Assembly (NCBI RefSeq): GCF_001310275.1
Contig: NZ_LGYZ01000133.1
Coordinates: 1-64,000, forward strand
DNA: 64,000 nucleotides
Direction: 5' to 3'
Source of the DNA: Nocardia arizonensis
GTDB lineage: Bacteria > Actinomycetota > Actinomycetes > Mycobacteriales > Mycobacteriaceae
The stretch's first letter is position 1. Every line of letters begins with the position of its first letter. Positions 44,694 to 53,677 of this stretch are shown piece by piece. A model generated the notes under the pieces. The model saw only the letters and a list, made by a program, of their open reading frames with translations. It made no database searches and had not been told where the DNA came from. The position numbers and the translations under genes were made by a program.

Positions 44694-45587
44694 ATGTGGA
44701 TTGGCTACGCCCGTTCGGACCTGCTGTCCAGACACGACGCCGACGCTTTCGATCGATCCGTGCACGAGTTCGCCGCGCGCAACGGGTTCGGGGACGGCCG
44801 GGTGTACTTCGAACCGCTCGCAGCCGAAAACGTGATCGGTGACCTGCTCACCGAGATCGACCACAGCGTGCCGGTGTTGAACCGCCTCGAATCACTGGCA
44901 CGAGGGCGACGGATCGACCTCACCCGGCTCCTCGCACCGCCCCACCGGCGAGCCGATCTGCTCTGGTCGATCCTGTCCCGAATTCCGGAAGCCACCGACC
45001 TGCGGTTGCTGGTGCCCTCCCGACTGCACCTGTCCGACCTCGACCCGTCCGGACGGGCGGCACTGTCGCACCTCACCGCCCTGCCCACGCTCACCCTGCA
45101 CTATCTCGACGCAACCCCGCATCGATCGGCTCCGGTCCCAGGGCCGCTCCCCCAGCACGACGCGGTCTCCGACCACGACGCGGGCCGCGAACAGGTCGTG
45201 GTCGAGTCCCGGGTCGGGGCCATCCCGGCCGCAGCGCAACTCGACGCCGTCGAAGCGCTGACCCGCAACGGGTGGCCCGAGGCGATCGAACGCGTCGACG
45301 CGGTCTATGTCGCCCTCATCGGCGACCGCCACCACCCGCCACGGTCGCTGTGGCTCGAACCCACCCCGCTCCCCGACACGGTGATCCGCACGTTGGTCGA
45401 CACCGCGACCGGCGCGCTGGCCGTCGAACTCGACGAACCGTATCCACGCAGCGATGAGCCCTCCCGCGATCTGGTCGGCGTGTGCGAGCAGGTGCGCCGC
45501 TTGCCCAGCGGCACGCACACCATCACCCGCTGCACCCTCACCGCCCGCGTGAGCACGACCGGCCAGACGGGGGCGAGGATGCGATGA
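44694..45587 (+). CDS. Hypothetical protein, first of a coupled trio
   Basis: 297 residues from the ATG after CACAGGAA. The N-terminus M-W-I-G-Y-A-R-S-D-L resembles the start of serine recombinases, but the catalytic Ser/Arg pattern is missing. The remainder has strand-helix blocks (A-T-D-L-R-L-L-V-P-S-R, T-L-T-L-H-Y-L-D) and two related segments around A-V-Y-V-A-L-I-G. No family recognised. The stop overlaps the next start (ATGA). Confidence 0.58.
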   Translation: MWIGYARSDLLSRHDADAFDRSVHEFAARNGFGDGRVYFEPLAAENVIGDLLTEIDHSVPVLNRLESLARGRRIDLTRLLAPPHRRADLLWSILSRIPEATDLRLLVPSRLHLSDLDPSGRAALSHLTALPTLTLHYLDATPHRSAPVPGPLPQHDAVSDHDAGREQVVVESRVGAIPAAAQLDAVEALTRNGWPEAIERVDAVYVALIGDRHHPPRSLWLEPTPLPDTVIRTLVDTATGALAVELDEPYPRSDEPSRDLVGVCEQVRRLPSGTHTITRCTLTARVSTTGQTGARMR

Positions 45588-46132
45588 GCACCACGACGCC
45601 AGGCAGCGGCCAGCCGTCGATGACCCGACACCATGCCCGCCAGCGTGATCGCGGCACACCGATCGAGAACCTGCTCGAAGCTCGTGAACTCCACCTCGCG
45701 GTGGCCGGACGCCATGTCGAGGGCCCGTCGCCACTGACCAGGTGGGCGCGCGAGCTCGCCGACATCCACGCCAGCCTGCTCAGCGCGGCGGTGTCCCCGC
45801 AACGGCGTCCCGCCGATTACGACGACATCGCCACCCGCGACCAGATGAACGCGGTCATGGCGGCGATCGACGAGTGGGCGATATTCCACCTGCCACGACC
45901 GGTCAACGCCGACCACCACACCCACCCTCTGGGCGAGGTGATCAGCCACTACGCCGAGGTCTTCGCCCGATCCCAATGGATCCTGCGCCACACCACCAAC
46001 ACCGAGCACCACCACGACGCCGCGCTGCGGATGGCCCAAACCCACCGAGGCTACGCCGATCTGGTCACCGCTATCCGCACCCGCCGCGTCCAACTACCGC
46101 TGGGCTGGCGAGCAATCCAGGAGCTGCGATGA
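45584..46132 (+). CDS. DUF4254-like protein
   Basis: 182 residues, ATG overlapping the previous stop. L-T-R-W-A-R-E-L-A-D-I-H, then I-D-E-W-A-I-F-H-L, and a His/Ala-rich helix ending R-M-A-Q-T-H-R-G-Y-A-D-L-V match the DUF4254 family of actinobacteria (all-helical, function unknown). The stop overlaps the next ATG, so the three genes 44694-46722 are translationally coupled. Confidence 0.65.
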   Translation: MSTTTPGSGQPSMTRHHARQRDRGTPIENLLEARELHLAVAGRHVEGPSPLTRWARELADIHASLLSAAVSPQRRPADYDDIATRDQMNAVMAAIDEWAIFHLPRPVNADHHTHPLGEVISHYAEVFARSQWILRHTTNTEHHHDAALRMAQTHRGYADLVTAIRTRRVQLPLGWRAIQELR

Positions 46133-46722
46133 ACCCCACACCCCCCGCACCCGGGCACCACCCCGACCCACCGACACCACGCGCCGTCGGCAACGACTCG
46201 TCCTGGTTCGGACAGATCCCGTCCGCGCACGTGCTGTTCCGCGCCTGGCACGCACCGGAATTCGTCGCTGCCCACTACCCGTTCCCCACCCTGGTCGATA
46301 TCGCGGTGCAGATGCTCGATGCCCACCACGAATACCGCGCCGCATTCGGCCAGCTGCTGCGACTGCCGCCCGGCCACACCGACAGCGCCGACATCACCGT
46401 GCTCACCGACTCTCTGCACAGCGCCCACCACCGACTCGGCCAATTGGTCGAGCGCATCGACGACCACCTCGCCGCCACCCTCACACCGCCGGGGCACCGC
46501 GCGGCGACCAGTCACCGCGACGGACTCGGCACCGAGATATCGCAACTGTGCCGCTGCTGGATCACCGCGATCGATCCCACCATCCCGAGCAAGCCCGGTC
46601 CGCGGGCGCATCACTCACTGTTCGGCCGAGCCGTGGTCTACGACCTGCTCGCCGCCGACGTCGCGGCCGGACGCGTCCACCTGCCCGCCCGCATCCCGCA
46701 ACCGGCCGACCCACCGCACTGA
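46129..46722 (+). CDS. DUF4254-related hypothetical protein
   Basis: 197 residues, ATG overlapping the previous stop. Helical pattern L-H-S-A-H-H-R-L-G-Q-L-V-E-R-I-D-D-H-L and a C-terminal G-R-A-V-V-Y-D-L-L-A-A-D resemble the layout of the preceding DUF4254 protein but are more diverged. It is probably a relative and partner of the previous protein. Confidence 0.55.
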   Translation: MNPTPPAPGHHPDPPTPRAVGNDSSWFGQIPSAHVLFRAWHAPEFVAAHYPFPTLVDIAVQMLDAHHEYRAAFGQLLRLPPGHTDSADITVLTDSLHSAHHRLGQLVERIDDHLAATLTPPGHRAATSHRDGLGTEISQLCRCWITAIDPTIPSKPGPRAHHSLFGRAVVYDLLAADVAAGRVHLPARIPQPADPPH

Positions 46723-46772
46723 CCACGCCCCCACACCGCATTTCTGCTCACCCACCCGAAAGGTACTGCGCC

Positions 46773-46955
46773 ATGCGACTTCTACACCGGATCCCCGCAC
46801 TCTTACACACCACCGTGCGCACGCTGCTGCAAGCCCTTATGTACGCGCTGGTCGCCAGCTTCGTGCTCGACACGGTCACCGCACTCACCCGACGCCGCAG
46901 TATCGCCGCCGCCCACCACGCGGTCACCCACTTCGGCGACCACCACACCCAGTAG
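46773..46955 (+). CDS. Small single-pass membrane protein
   Basis: 60 residues, ATG after GAAAGG. One hydrophobic segment (A-L-M-Y-A-L-V-A-S-F-V-L at about 21-32, extended by D-T-V-T-A-L) followed by R-R-R and a His-rich tail (H-H-A-V-T-H-F-G-D-H-H). The positive-inside rule places the C-terminus in the cytoplasm. Function unknown. Confidence 0.55.
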   Translation: MRLLHRIPALLHTTVRTLLQALMYALVASFVLDTVTALTRRRSIAAAHHAVTHFGDHHTQ

Positions 46956-46994
46956 CCGCGACGACCCAACCGGTAAGAAGAGGAAGGTGAGAGC

Positions 46995-47189
46995 GTGACG
47001 TTCGGGACCGTGAAATGGTTCAACCACGAGAAGGGATTCGGGTTCATCACCTCCGACCTCGGCCCGGATCTGCTCGTCCGCCAAGCAGACATCCACAATC
47101 GCGACGCGTTACTCCGCGATCAGCGGGTCACCTTCGACCACGTCGACAGCCCGAAAGGCCCTCTCGCGCAGAACGTCCGGCCCCGATGA
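46995..47189 (+). CDS. Cold-shock-like protein with altered RNP2
   Basis: 64 residues, GTG after GAAGAGGAAGG. G-T-V-K-W-F-N and K-G-F-G-F-I (RNP1, residues 13-18) are intact. The RNP2 segment, normally V-F-V-H-F-S, is L-L-V-R-Q-A (27-32), so two aromatic/His RNA-contact residues are lost. CspA-type proteins are RNA chaperones; reduced RNA binding is likely here. The stop overlaps the start of the TetR gene (ATGA), an unusual pairing. Confidence 0.8.
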   Translation: MTFGTVKWFNHEKGFGFITSDLGPDLLVRQADIHNRDALLRDQRVTFDHVDSPKGPLAQNVRPR

Positions 47190-47803
47190 ACGCCCCGAGG
47201 CCCGGCCGCCTGCACAGCAAGCGACGGACCCGGCGACGTCTGCTGGTGGCCGCGCGGCGACTGTTCCTCACCCACGGCTACGCGGCGACCCACGTCACCG
47301 AGATCGCCGCTGCCGCCGGGTACACCACCGGTCCGCTGGGCAAGCACTACCCCTACAAACACCTGCTCGGCCACGAAGTCGCTGAAACCCTGACCGCGAT
47401 CGCCCTACACCGCATCCACGCTGCCCGCCCGACCAACCGCAGTGACCTGGTCATGATGCTGTCGGCGTGGGCGGCCACCGTGATCAGCCACCCCGGATGG
47501 CTCTGGTTCGAACTCGAACTCGCCGCGACAGGTCCCGAGAACCGCGACCAGCACGTCGACCGCAGACAACGCATCCACACCGCACTGACCGAACTGCTCG
47601 CCACGACAATCGAACCCGCTCCCGAGAACGATCCCGCCACCACCGCCGCGTCACTGATCGCCACCCTGGTCGGATTCACCGTCTGCCCGCTCGATGACAC
47701 CATCGCAGACAACCAGCGGGTCCGAACGCAGATCGAAATCCTCCTGCGCGGCGACACCGACCGCCCGTCTCCCGACACGACCACCCCGGCCCAGGAGAGC
47801 TGA
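47186..47803 (+). CDS. TetR/AcrR-family regulator
   Basis: 205 residues, ATG overlapping the cold-shock stop. The N-terminal HTH (A-A-R-R-L-F-L-T-H-G-Y-A-A-T-H-V-T-E-I-A, then Y-T-T-G-P-L-G-K-H-Y) is clear TetR. The C-terminal ligand domain is diverged. It probably controls the local genes (46773-48800); no target operator could be identified. Confidence 0.85.
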   Translation: MNAPRPGRLHSKRRTRRRLLVAARRLFLTHGYAATHVTEIAAAAGYTTGPLGKHYPYKHLLGHEVAETLTAIALHRIHAARPTNRSDLVMMLSAWAATVISHPGWLWFELELAATGPENRDQHVDRRQRIHTALTELLATTIEPAPENDPATTAASLIATLVGFTVCPLDDTIADNQRVRTQIEILLRGDTDRPSPDTTTPAQES

Positions 47804-47806
47804 CCC

Positions 47807-47956
47807 ATGAGCCGTCCCACTCGATCCGACACCGACCACGACCACCCGGCCCGCACCCCACGCAGCGACGAGCCCGCCTTCACCGCTCCCACCGACGACG
47901 ATCCCGACGTCGTCACCGTTGTGCGGGCCGCACTCGAGGCGGTTCGCGATTACTGA
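47807..47956 (+). CDS. Very small acidic protein
   Basis: 49 residues. The ATG follows GGAGAG (the TetR stop is three bases upstream). Asp/Pro-rich start (S-D-T-D-H-D-H-P), ending V-T-V-V-R-A-A-L-E-A-V-R-D-Y, one amphipathic helix. Codon use and ribosome site support a real gene; function unknown. Confidence 0.55.
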   Translation: MSRPTRSDTDHDHPARTPRSDEPAFTAPTDDDPDVVTVVRAALEAVRDY

Positions 47957-47969
47957 GCCCGCCGTCCCG

Positions 47970-48800
47970 TTGCCCGGTACACCGTCGGCGTCGGCTCGAG
48001 ACGGGTACTGCGCAGGTAACGGTTTCGATGAGACCCGGCCTGCGGCGGCGCGCGTGATCGCGTCCTGCCTCGGCGGCAAGGACGCCTACGAGATCGACCG
48101 CCATGCCGCCGCGCGCCTGGACGCCGCCCTGCCCGGCTTCCCGCGGCTGGCGCAGACGAACCGGGACTGGCTGCACGGAGTTGTCGCCGATCTCGCCGCC
48201 GCCGGAGTACGCCAGTTCCTCGACCTCGGTACCGGCCTGCCGTATCCGCCGTACCTGCACCACATTCTCGGCGAACACCACCGCGATCATCGGGTGGTCT
48301 ACGTCGACCGCGACAGCATGGTCGTGCGCCACGCGGTGGCCCACTACAAGGACCGCGCCGTCGCGGTGATCCACGCCGACCTCACCGACCCCGATGTGGT
48401 CCTGCGACTGGCCCAACGTCACGGCCACCTCGACCTCGACCGGCCGGTCGCCGTCCTGCTGTCCGGAGTCCTGCACTATATCGATGACCGACACGTCGAT
48501 ATCGCCGCGCTCACCCGCGCCTACACCGACCTGCTTGCCCCCGCCTCGTATCTGGCCATCAGCCACTACCACCGGCCCGGCACCGACAGCGACACCGCAC
48601 ACCTGGCCGAAACCGCCCAAGCCAGCTTCCTGGACATCCTCGGGTGCGGCTGGTTCCGCACCCGCGAACAGATCCACAGCTACTTCGCCGACCTCGCGAT
48701 CCTCGCCCCCGGCCTGCGCACACCCCACGCCGACGCGCATGCCAGATTCCGCACCCCAGCCGGTCAGCTCCTGCTCACCGGCCTCGCCCGCAAAACGTGA
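47970..48800 (+). CDS. SAM-dependent methyltransferase, DUF574 family (copy 2)
   Basis: 276 residues if the TTG at 47970 is used; the start is uncertain. F-D-E-T-R-P-A-A-A-R-V, L-G-G-K-D-A-Y, R-Q-F-L-D-L-G-T-G-L-P and V-V-Y-V-D-R-D are the DUF574 signatures. It differs from the copy at 39.8 kb throughout, so it was acquired separately. It lies behind the TetR gene. Confidence 0.78.
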   Translation: MPGTPSASARDGYCAGNGFDETRPAAARVIASCLGGKDAYEIDRHAAARLDAALPGFPRLAQTNRDWLHGVVADLAAAGVRQFLDLGTGLPYPPYLHHILGEHHRDHRVVYVDRDSMVVRHAVAHYKDRAVAVIHADLTDPDVVLRLAQRHGHLDLDRPVAVLLSGVLHYIDDRHVDIAALTRAYTDLLAPASYLAISHYHRPGTDSDTAHLAETAQASFLDILGCGWFRTREQIHSYFADLAILAPGLRTPHADAHARFRTPAGQLLLTGLARKT

Positions 48801-49065
48801 CTCCACGCAACGGCTCGCCCTGGGCGGCTCGGCCGAGGCTGCCCGACAGTGGTGATCGCGGACCGACTGCCGCGCACTGGTGTCGGCGTGCTCGCTCGGC
48901 GGTCGTCGGCCAGACGGCCGGGGGTCCGATCAGTTCGCGACTACTCCTGATGATCCGCTGTACTGGGTGACCCGATAAGCTTCGCTGGGTGGCGCACCCG
49001 TTCCCGGCGAATCCTTCTGCGATGCGATATCGATCGGCCGCGCGAACGAGTCCCGATGGCGGCCG

Positions 49066-50874
49066 ATGAGGCCGGTCACGCTCCCTTCCGAGGTTCTCGA
49101 TCGTGAGGACTTCGACCGTCACAAGATTCCGATCCCCGCCGCGGTGGATGATGCCACCGTCGAGTTGGTCGCGGCGAGGTCGGGTAAGTGGCATGCCCGC
49201 AACGGCTGTCAGTACGGGCGCGAGGGCACCCTCCAGCAGATCCCGTTGCTGGGGATCCGGTGGGACCAGGTGTGCCGCAACTGCGGCAACGCCGCCAGAT
49301 CTGTCGACCCGAACCACGCGGCCACGCTCCGAGCCGTCGCTGAACTGAGCGCGATGCGCCGACACCTCGACGCGTTCACCCACGCGCTGGCCGATCCCGA
49401 GGCCACCTTCGTGTGGCTCGATTACGCACGATGGCGTGCCGGATGCCCGATCTCGACGGCGTCGATAGCGGAATCGCTCGACCAGATCCGGGGTGTTCGG
49501 GGCTATTCGCGCACGATCGCGGCCATCAACAGCGCGGCCCTGGACTACTCGCGCCGACACGAGGAGTTGCTCGCGCAGTTGGCCACCCGGCTCGGCTCCG
49601 ACGCCGAGGACGGACTGCTCGATCGAGCGATCGACATCGTGGACACCGACTCCCCGGCCCGCGCGGAAAGCGAATTGCTCGCCGCCATCACCGGGACCAC
49701 CTATTCCGGTTTCAGGGTCTACGGCCGGCCCGATCGGTCCTTCGACGCGTGGACCTCGGTCGCTGGTCTCTGGCTCGCCGCGCACCGGCAGGGCCGCGAC
49801 GATCCCGCCACGATCACCGCCGACATCACACGGCTTGTCGCCCACCACCTGTCACAGGTGACCGACCTGCCCCGGTTACCGGTCGATCCCACGGTGTCGG
49901 TCCATCCCGCCGATACACCGCAGAGCTGGGCGGATCGGATGTTTGCCAGGTTGCGGGACCGGACCGTCACCGCCTGGGTGGACCGGGCGGAAATGGCCCT
50001 GCACGGGCTGCGCGGAGTTCATCGCCGCGACGAAAGCACCGAGCCCGAACGCGCCCTGTTGGTGCCCGGGTGGCCACTGCACATCGAATCCCGCGCGCGA
50101 CTGTCCTACCTGACCCAATATCCGCACCTGCTGGCGCCCGTGCCGATCGAAAACCGGTACGGCACCAGCGTGTCCTACGACTTCGACGACCGCGACGGGA
50201 CCACGGTGGCGGTGCTGCGGGTGCCCGACCATGCCGCCGAACAGGCGCACGCCATTTCCTCCCACATCCGCTCCATATCCCTGACCGGCGAGGTCGACCC
50301 CACCACGGCGGCTCGCCAGCTGCTGCGCGAAGTCGGGGTCGTGGTCCATCCGCTCGACCTCGCTGACTCACCTCGACCGTCCTCGCGTGTCGAGACCGAA
50401 CGCCGCCGCCTGGTCACCGCGCACAACGACACCCAGTTCCGGTACCACTCACGCCCGTTCGCCCTGAACAGCCGCGCGCGTCCCTCGCGCCTGCACGGCC
50501 AGGACGGTAGCTGGACCACCTGGGAGGCACGAGCGGCGTTCAACGACCTCGGCTCGATATTCATCCCCGGGGTCGATGATCTCGAACTGTTCGCGTTGGC
50601 CTTCTCCCACAGCAACGTCCACACCCCCACCGACGTGCAGGTCCGACTCGAAATCGCCGCCGCGCAACCCCCGACAGTCCATCCGCGGCTCGGCCTGCTC
50701 CCCGCGATCGAGCATCCCCTCACCGAACAGAGCGCGGGACTGATCGATCTCTCCGCGGCCCTGCACGGGATCACCGCGGACCACAGCGCCGTGCTCCTGG
50801 AGATCAGTCCGTGCCGTGAACCGGTCACCGTGCCACTGAACAGCATCGCCGTCATCCAGAGCGTGCGCCGCTAG
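49066..50874 (+). CDS. Large hypothetical protein
   Basis: 602 residues, ATG at 49066; no good ribosome site, so the start is tentative. An N-terminal C-Q-Y...V-C-R-N-C-G segment (residues 47-73) may be a zinc site. The middle is helical. The second half is strand-rich with S-Y-D-F-D-D-R-D-G-T-T-V-A-V-L and G-L-L-P-A-I-E-H-P-L. No membrane segments, no known family. It is an isolated gene with 265 and 110 non-coding bases on either side. Confidence 0.6.
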   Translation: MRPVTLPSEVLDREDFDRHKIPIPAAVDDATVELVAARSGKWHARNGCQYGREGTLQQIPLLGIRWDQVCRNCGNAARSVDPNHAATLRAVAELSAMRRHLDAFTHALADPEATFVWLDYARWRAGCPISTASIAESLDQIRGVRGYSRTIAAINSAALDYSRRHEELLAQLATRLGSDAEDGLLDRAIDIVDTDSPARAESELLAAITGTTYSGFRVYGRPDRSFDAWTSVAGLWLAAHRQGRDDPATITADITRLVAHHLSQVTDLPRLPVDPTVSVHPADTPQSWADRMFARLRDRTVTAWVDRAEMALHGLRGVHRRDESTEPERALLVPGWPLHIESRARLSYLTQYPHLLAPVPIENRYGTSVSYDFDDRDGTTVAVLRVPDHAAEQAHAISSHIRSISLTGEVDPTTAARQLLREVGVVVHPLDLADSPRPSSRVETERRRLVTAHNDTQFRYHSRPFALNSRARPSRLHGQDGSWTTWEARAAFNDLGSIFIPGVDDLELFALAFSHSNVHTPTDVQVRLEIAAAQPPTVHPRLGLLPAIEHPLTEQSAGLIDLSAALHGITADHSAVLLEISPCREPVTVPLNSIAVIQSVRR

Positions 50875-50984
50875 ACCCACCGTCGCGGCATCGGCCAACC
50901 GAAGTCAAGCCGTCCCTGCTGTACGAACTACGCAGTAGCAACCTCTCGCACGGCAAGGCGAGCGCCGCGGGCAACAATAAGGGC

Positions 50985-51899
50985 ATGACGACCGACACCC
51001 TCACGGCGCGGACCATCGAATTGTGTGACGACCGGGTACATCGGGCAGCTGAGATCCGCGAAGAAATCGGTTGCCGGTGGGCCGACTACCTCGGCGAACA
51101 CCCACGGTCGTTGACTGCGGTTCCTGGGCAGACCGACTGCGAGTGGATATTCGGCGTCCGCACCGTCATTCCGATGCCGATTCGGCTGAGTACCCTGTTC
51201 GGGGAGTGGCTCTACGAATTGCGCGCGGCACTCGACGCCACCGCCTATTACCTCGCCGTACGCGACAGCCACCAGGACCCGCCACCGAACGCGCGACGTA
51301 TCTACTTCCCCATCAAGCTCGACGCTGCGGGCTACGACAAGAGTCAGCACCGTTCCGACCTGAAAGCCCTCTCGGACCGAACTTTTCAACTGCTCAGACG
51401 AGTCCAACCCTTCCAGGCCGAGCCCGACCACCTTTCCAACGCCCTGTGGTGGATCGAGGAACTCGCGCGCATCGACCGGCACCGACGTGGGCACGCCTTG
51501 GCACCGCACATCGGCAGAATCAGGCTCGGCCTGAAAACGCCGATCACAAGTCCGCGCTGGCTCGTTCCCGAGGGTTCATCGAAGCGAATTCCGGCAACGG
51601 ATGCACTGACCCCGCTGCTGGCCTTCACGACGCCGCCGGGTTGGACCGAAAAGGACGTTCGCGATCACGTCGAGCTGACCGACGATTCGGTAACCAGTTG
51701 GCTCGATGTCACCGAGTGGGCGGACAAGGCATCCGACCCGATGAGTGCCATGAATCTCGAGCGCCGCATGGGCAATTGCGAGCAGCAAATACTCGACGGA
51801 ATCGTTCGGCCACTGCTGACCGGCGAAGTCGATCCATCCACTACCCCGTCACGGTCTGGAGCCGCCGAGACCGAACACGCAGTCGAAGGTGCCCCGTAG
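50985..51899 (+). CDS. Hypothetical protein with LRAALD motif
   Basis: 304 residues, ATG after AATAAGGGC. The segment F-G-E-W-L-Y-E-L-R-A-A-L-D-A-T-A-Y-Y-L-A, followed by R-R-I-Y-F-P-I, resembles a helical motif (x-L-R-x-A-L-D-x-x-A) widespread in hypothetical proteins of unknown, possibly HEPN-like, fold. The R-x4-H of active HEPN nucleases is not evident. Function unknown. It ends before a bidirectional hairpin. Confidence 0.6.
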   Translation: MTTDTLTARTIELCDDRVHRAAEIREEIGCRWADYLGEHPRSLTAVPGQTDCEWIFGVRTVIPMPIRLSTLFGEWLYELRAALDATAYYLAVRDSHQDPPPNARRIYFPIKLDAAGYDKSQHRSDLKALSDRTFQLLRRVQPFQAEPDHLSNALWWIEELARIDRHRRGHALAPHIGRIRLGLKTPITSPRWLVPEGSSKRIPATDALTPLLAFTTPPGWTEKDVRDHVELTDDSVTSWLDVTEWADKASDPMSAMNLERRMGNCEQQILDGIVRPLLTGEVDPSTTPSRSGAAETEHAVEGAP

Positions 51900-52050
51900 G
51901 CGGCCAGCCGTAAAGACCGGCTACGCCAGGGGCATCGCACACACGCAGTGTCTGCCGGTGGCCGATCGGCTGTGGTCCGCTCTCGAACGCCTGGTGTGAG
52001 GGGTGCTGTGGGCGTATCGTTCGCGGGAGGTCGGCACGCACGCTGATCGT

Positions 52051-52093
52051 CGTCCGAGTGCCGCCGGATCCCCTTCCCGGCGGCACTCGGACG
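52051..52093. terminator. Bidirectional terminator between convergent genes
   Basis: Perfect 17-bp inverted repeat CGTCCGAGTGCCGCCGG / CCGGCGGCACTCGGACG (52051-52067 and 52077-52093), loop 9. It lies between the rightward 50985 gene and the leftward monooxygenase operon, the typical place for a shared terminator. Confidence 0.75.
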
Positions 52094-52132
52094 GTGTCGA
52101 GCCCGTCGACTCGGTTCGCGCGGAGTGCGAGT

Positions 52133-53677
52133 TCACCCGGCGAATGCCCTCGCCGCGGCGTGGTGGGCAGTCGAGGTGAAGCAGTGCATGGGCGGGTTGC
52201 GTCGCAACATCGTGCGATAGCGGCCCACCGTCGCGGGCCAGGGGTTGGTGACCGCGCCGCTGGTGTGTTTGTACCAGCTGTGCGGGCTGTGCGGCCACAC
52301 CGTCTTCTCGATGGCCCGGTCCAGCCATTCCTGGTAGGCCGACATCACACCGGCGTCGACTTCTATTGCCGTGGCACCGGTTTCGTCCCGCATTCGCAGG
52401 CAGGCCAGGATGTAGTCGATCTGGAGTTGTTTCATCGCCGGGTTGCTGCCCGCGGCGGTGAAGGTGTTGGGTCCGGCGAGCAGGAACATGTTCGGGAACC
52501 CCGGCAAGGCCATGCCGTAGAAGGCCGATGCCCCCTCGGCCCACTGCTCGTGCAGCAGTCGGCCTTCGCGTCCGGACACGGCGACCTCGGCCAGGAATCG
52601 GGAGGCGTGGAAGCCGGTGGCGTAGATGATCGTGTCGGCGTCGTGGTGTGCCCCGTCGGTGGTGGTCAGTCCGTGGGTGTCGAGTTCGTGGATCGGTGTG
52701 GTGATCAGCTCGACGTTCGGTCTAGCCAGGCTCGGGTAGAAGCCGTTGTCGAACACGATCCGTTTGCCGCCGATCGGATAGTTCGGTGTCAGTTTCGCGC
52801 GCATCACCGGATCGGGTATGTGGTGTCGGAGGTGACGGCGCGCGAACGCCTCGGCGGGGCGGGCTGGCCAGGCGCGGCGCATGATCGGGGCCAGCAGGTG
52901 ATCGGCGCTGTGGTGCAGCAGCCGACGGTAGGCAGTGTGTGCGCCCGGAACGGCCAGCAGCCCGGTGGTGATCGGCCCGAACGCCGGGCTGGGTTTGGGC
53001 AGTACCCACTGCGGTGTGCGTTGGAAGACGCGGACCCGGGTGGCGGTGTCGGCGAGGTGGGGCAGGATCTGGGCGGCGCTCGAGCCGGTGCCGATGACCG
53101 CGACGGTCCGCCCGGACAGGGGGTGGTCGTGGTTCCAGCGCGCGGTGTGGAAGGTGGTGCCGCCGAATTGCGTGTGTCCGGGCAGGGCGGGGACGTGGGG
53201 GCGGTGGAGTTGGCCGAGCGCGAAGACCACGGTTTCGGACCGGATCCTCTGTCCGGAGTCGGTGACCAGTTCCCAGCAGCCGCGCTCATCGAGATAGGTG
53301 GCGGCCGTGATCCCGGTCCCGGACCGCAGGTGCGGGGCGAGTCCTTCCTGGGCGACGATGCGGTGCAGGTAGTTCAGGGTCGCGCGTTGATCGGGGTAGC
53401 GGATGCGGCGATCTCGGTAGGGCGCGATCGGCAGCGAGTACAGGTGGGCCGGGACATCGCAAGTGCATCCGGGATAGGTGTTGTCGCGCCACACTCCCCC
53501 GACGTCGCCGGATCGCTCGAAGACCGCGAACCGGGTGACACCGGCTCGCCGCAGTGCCGCGGCCATGCCGATCCCCCCGAATCCGGCGCCGATGACCGCG
53601 ACCTGGAGCCGCGCTCGGTTCTCGGTGGATCGTTGCCGGTGTGTGGACGGCCGCGCCGTGTCGAACGGTCTCGTCAT
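52133..53677 (-). CDS. Baeyer-Villiger-type flavin monooxygenase
   Basis: 514 residues, ATG at 53677 overlapping the stop of the upstream GNAT gene. FAD-binding G-A-G-F-G-G (30-35), the Baeyer-Villiger fingerprint F-x-G-x-x-x-H-x-x-x-W with following Asn (171-181), and NADPH-binding G-T-G-S-S-A (196-201) are in canonical order. Type I enzymes normally have P or D after that Trp, so the Asn is a small departure. Such enzymes insert an oxygen next to a ketone using NADPH and O2, giving an ester or lactone. It is last in a leftward cassette with two acetyltransferases and a metallo-hydrolase that might open a lactone product. Confidence 0.88.
   Translation of the reverse strand: MTRPFDTARPSTHRQRSTENRARLQVAVIGAGFGGIGMAAALRRAGVTRFAVFERSGDVGGVWRDNTYPGCTCDVPAHLYSLPIAPYRDRRIRYPDQRATLNYLHRIVAQEGLAPHLRSGTGITAATYLDERGCWELVTDSGQRIRSETVVFALGQLHRPHVPALPGHTQFGGTTFHTARWNHDHPLSGRTVAVIGTGSSAAQILPHLADTATRVRVFQRTPQWVLPKPSPAFGPITTGLLAVPGAHTAYRRLLHHSADHLLAPIMRRAWPARPAEAFARRHLRHHIPDPVMRAKLTPNYPIGGKRIVFDNGFYPSLARPNVELITTPIHELDTHGLTTTDGAHHDADTIIYATGFHASRFLAEVAVSGREGRLLHEQWAEGASAFYGMALPGFPNMFLLAGPNTFTAAGSNPAMKQLQIDYILACLRMRDETGATAIEVDAGVMSAYQEWLDRAIEKTVWPHSPHSWYKHTSGAVTNPWPATVGRYRTMLRRNPPMHCFTSTAHHAAARAFAG

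Noticed and set aside
44694..44800. Serine-recombinase-like start (GYARSD)
   Set aside because: The conserved catalytic Arg residues and fold motifs do not follow, so a resolvase call is not supported.
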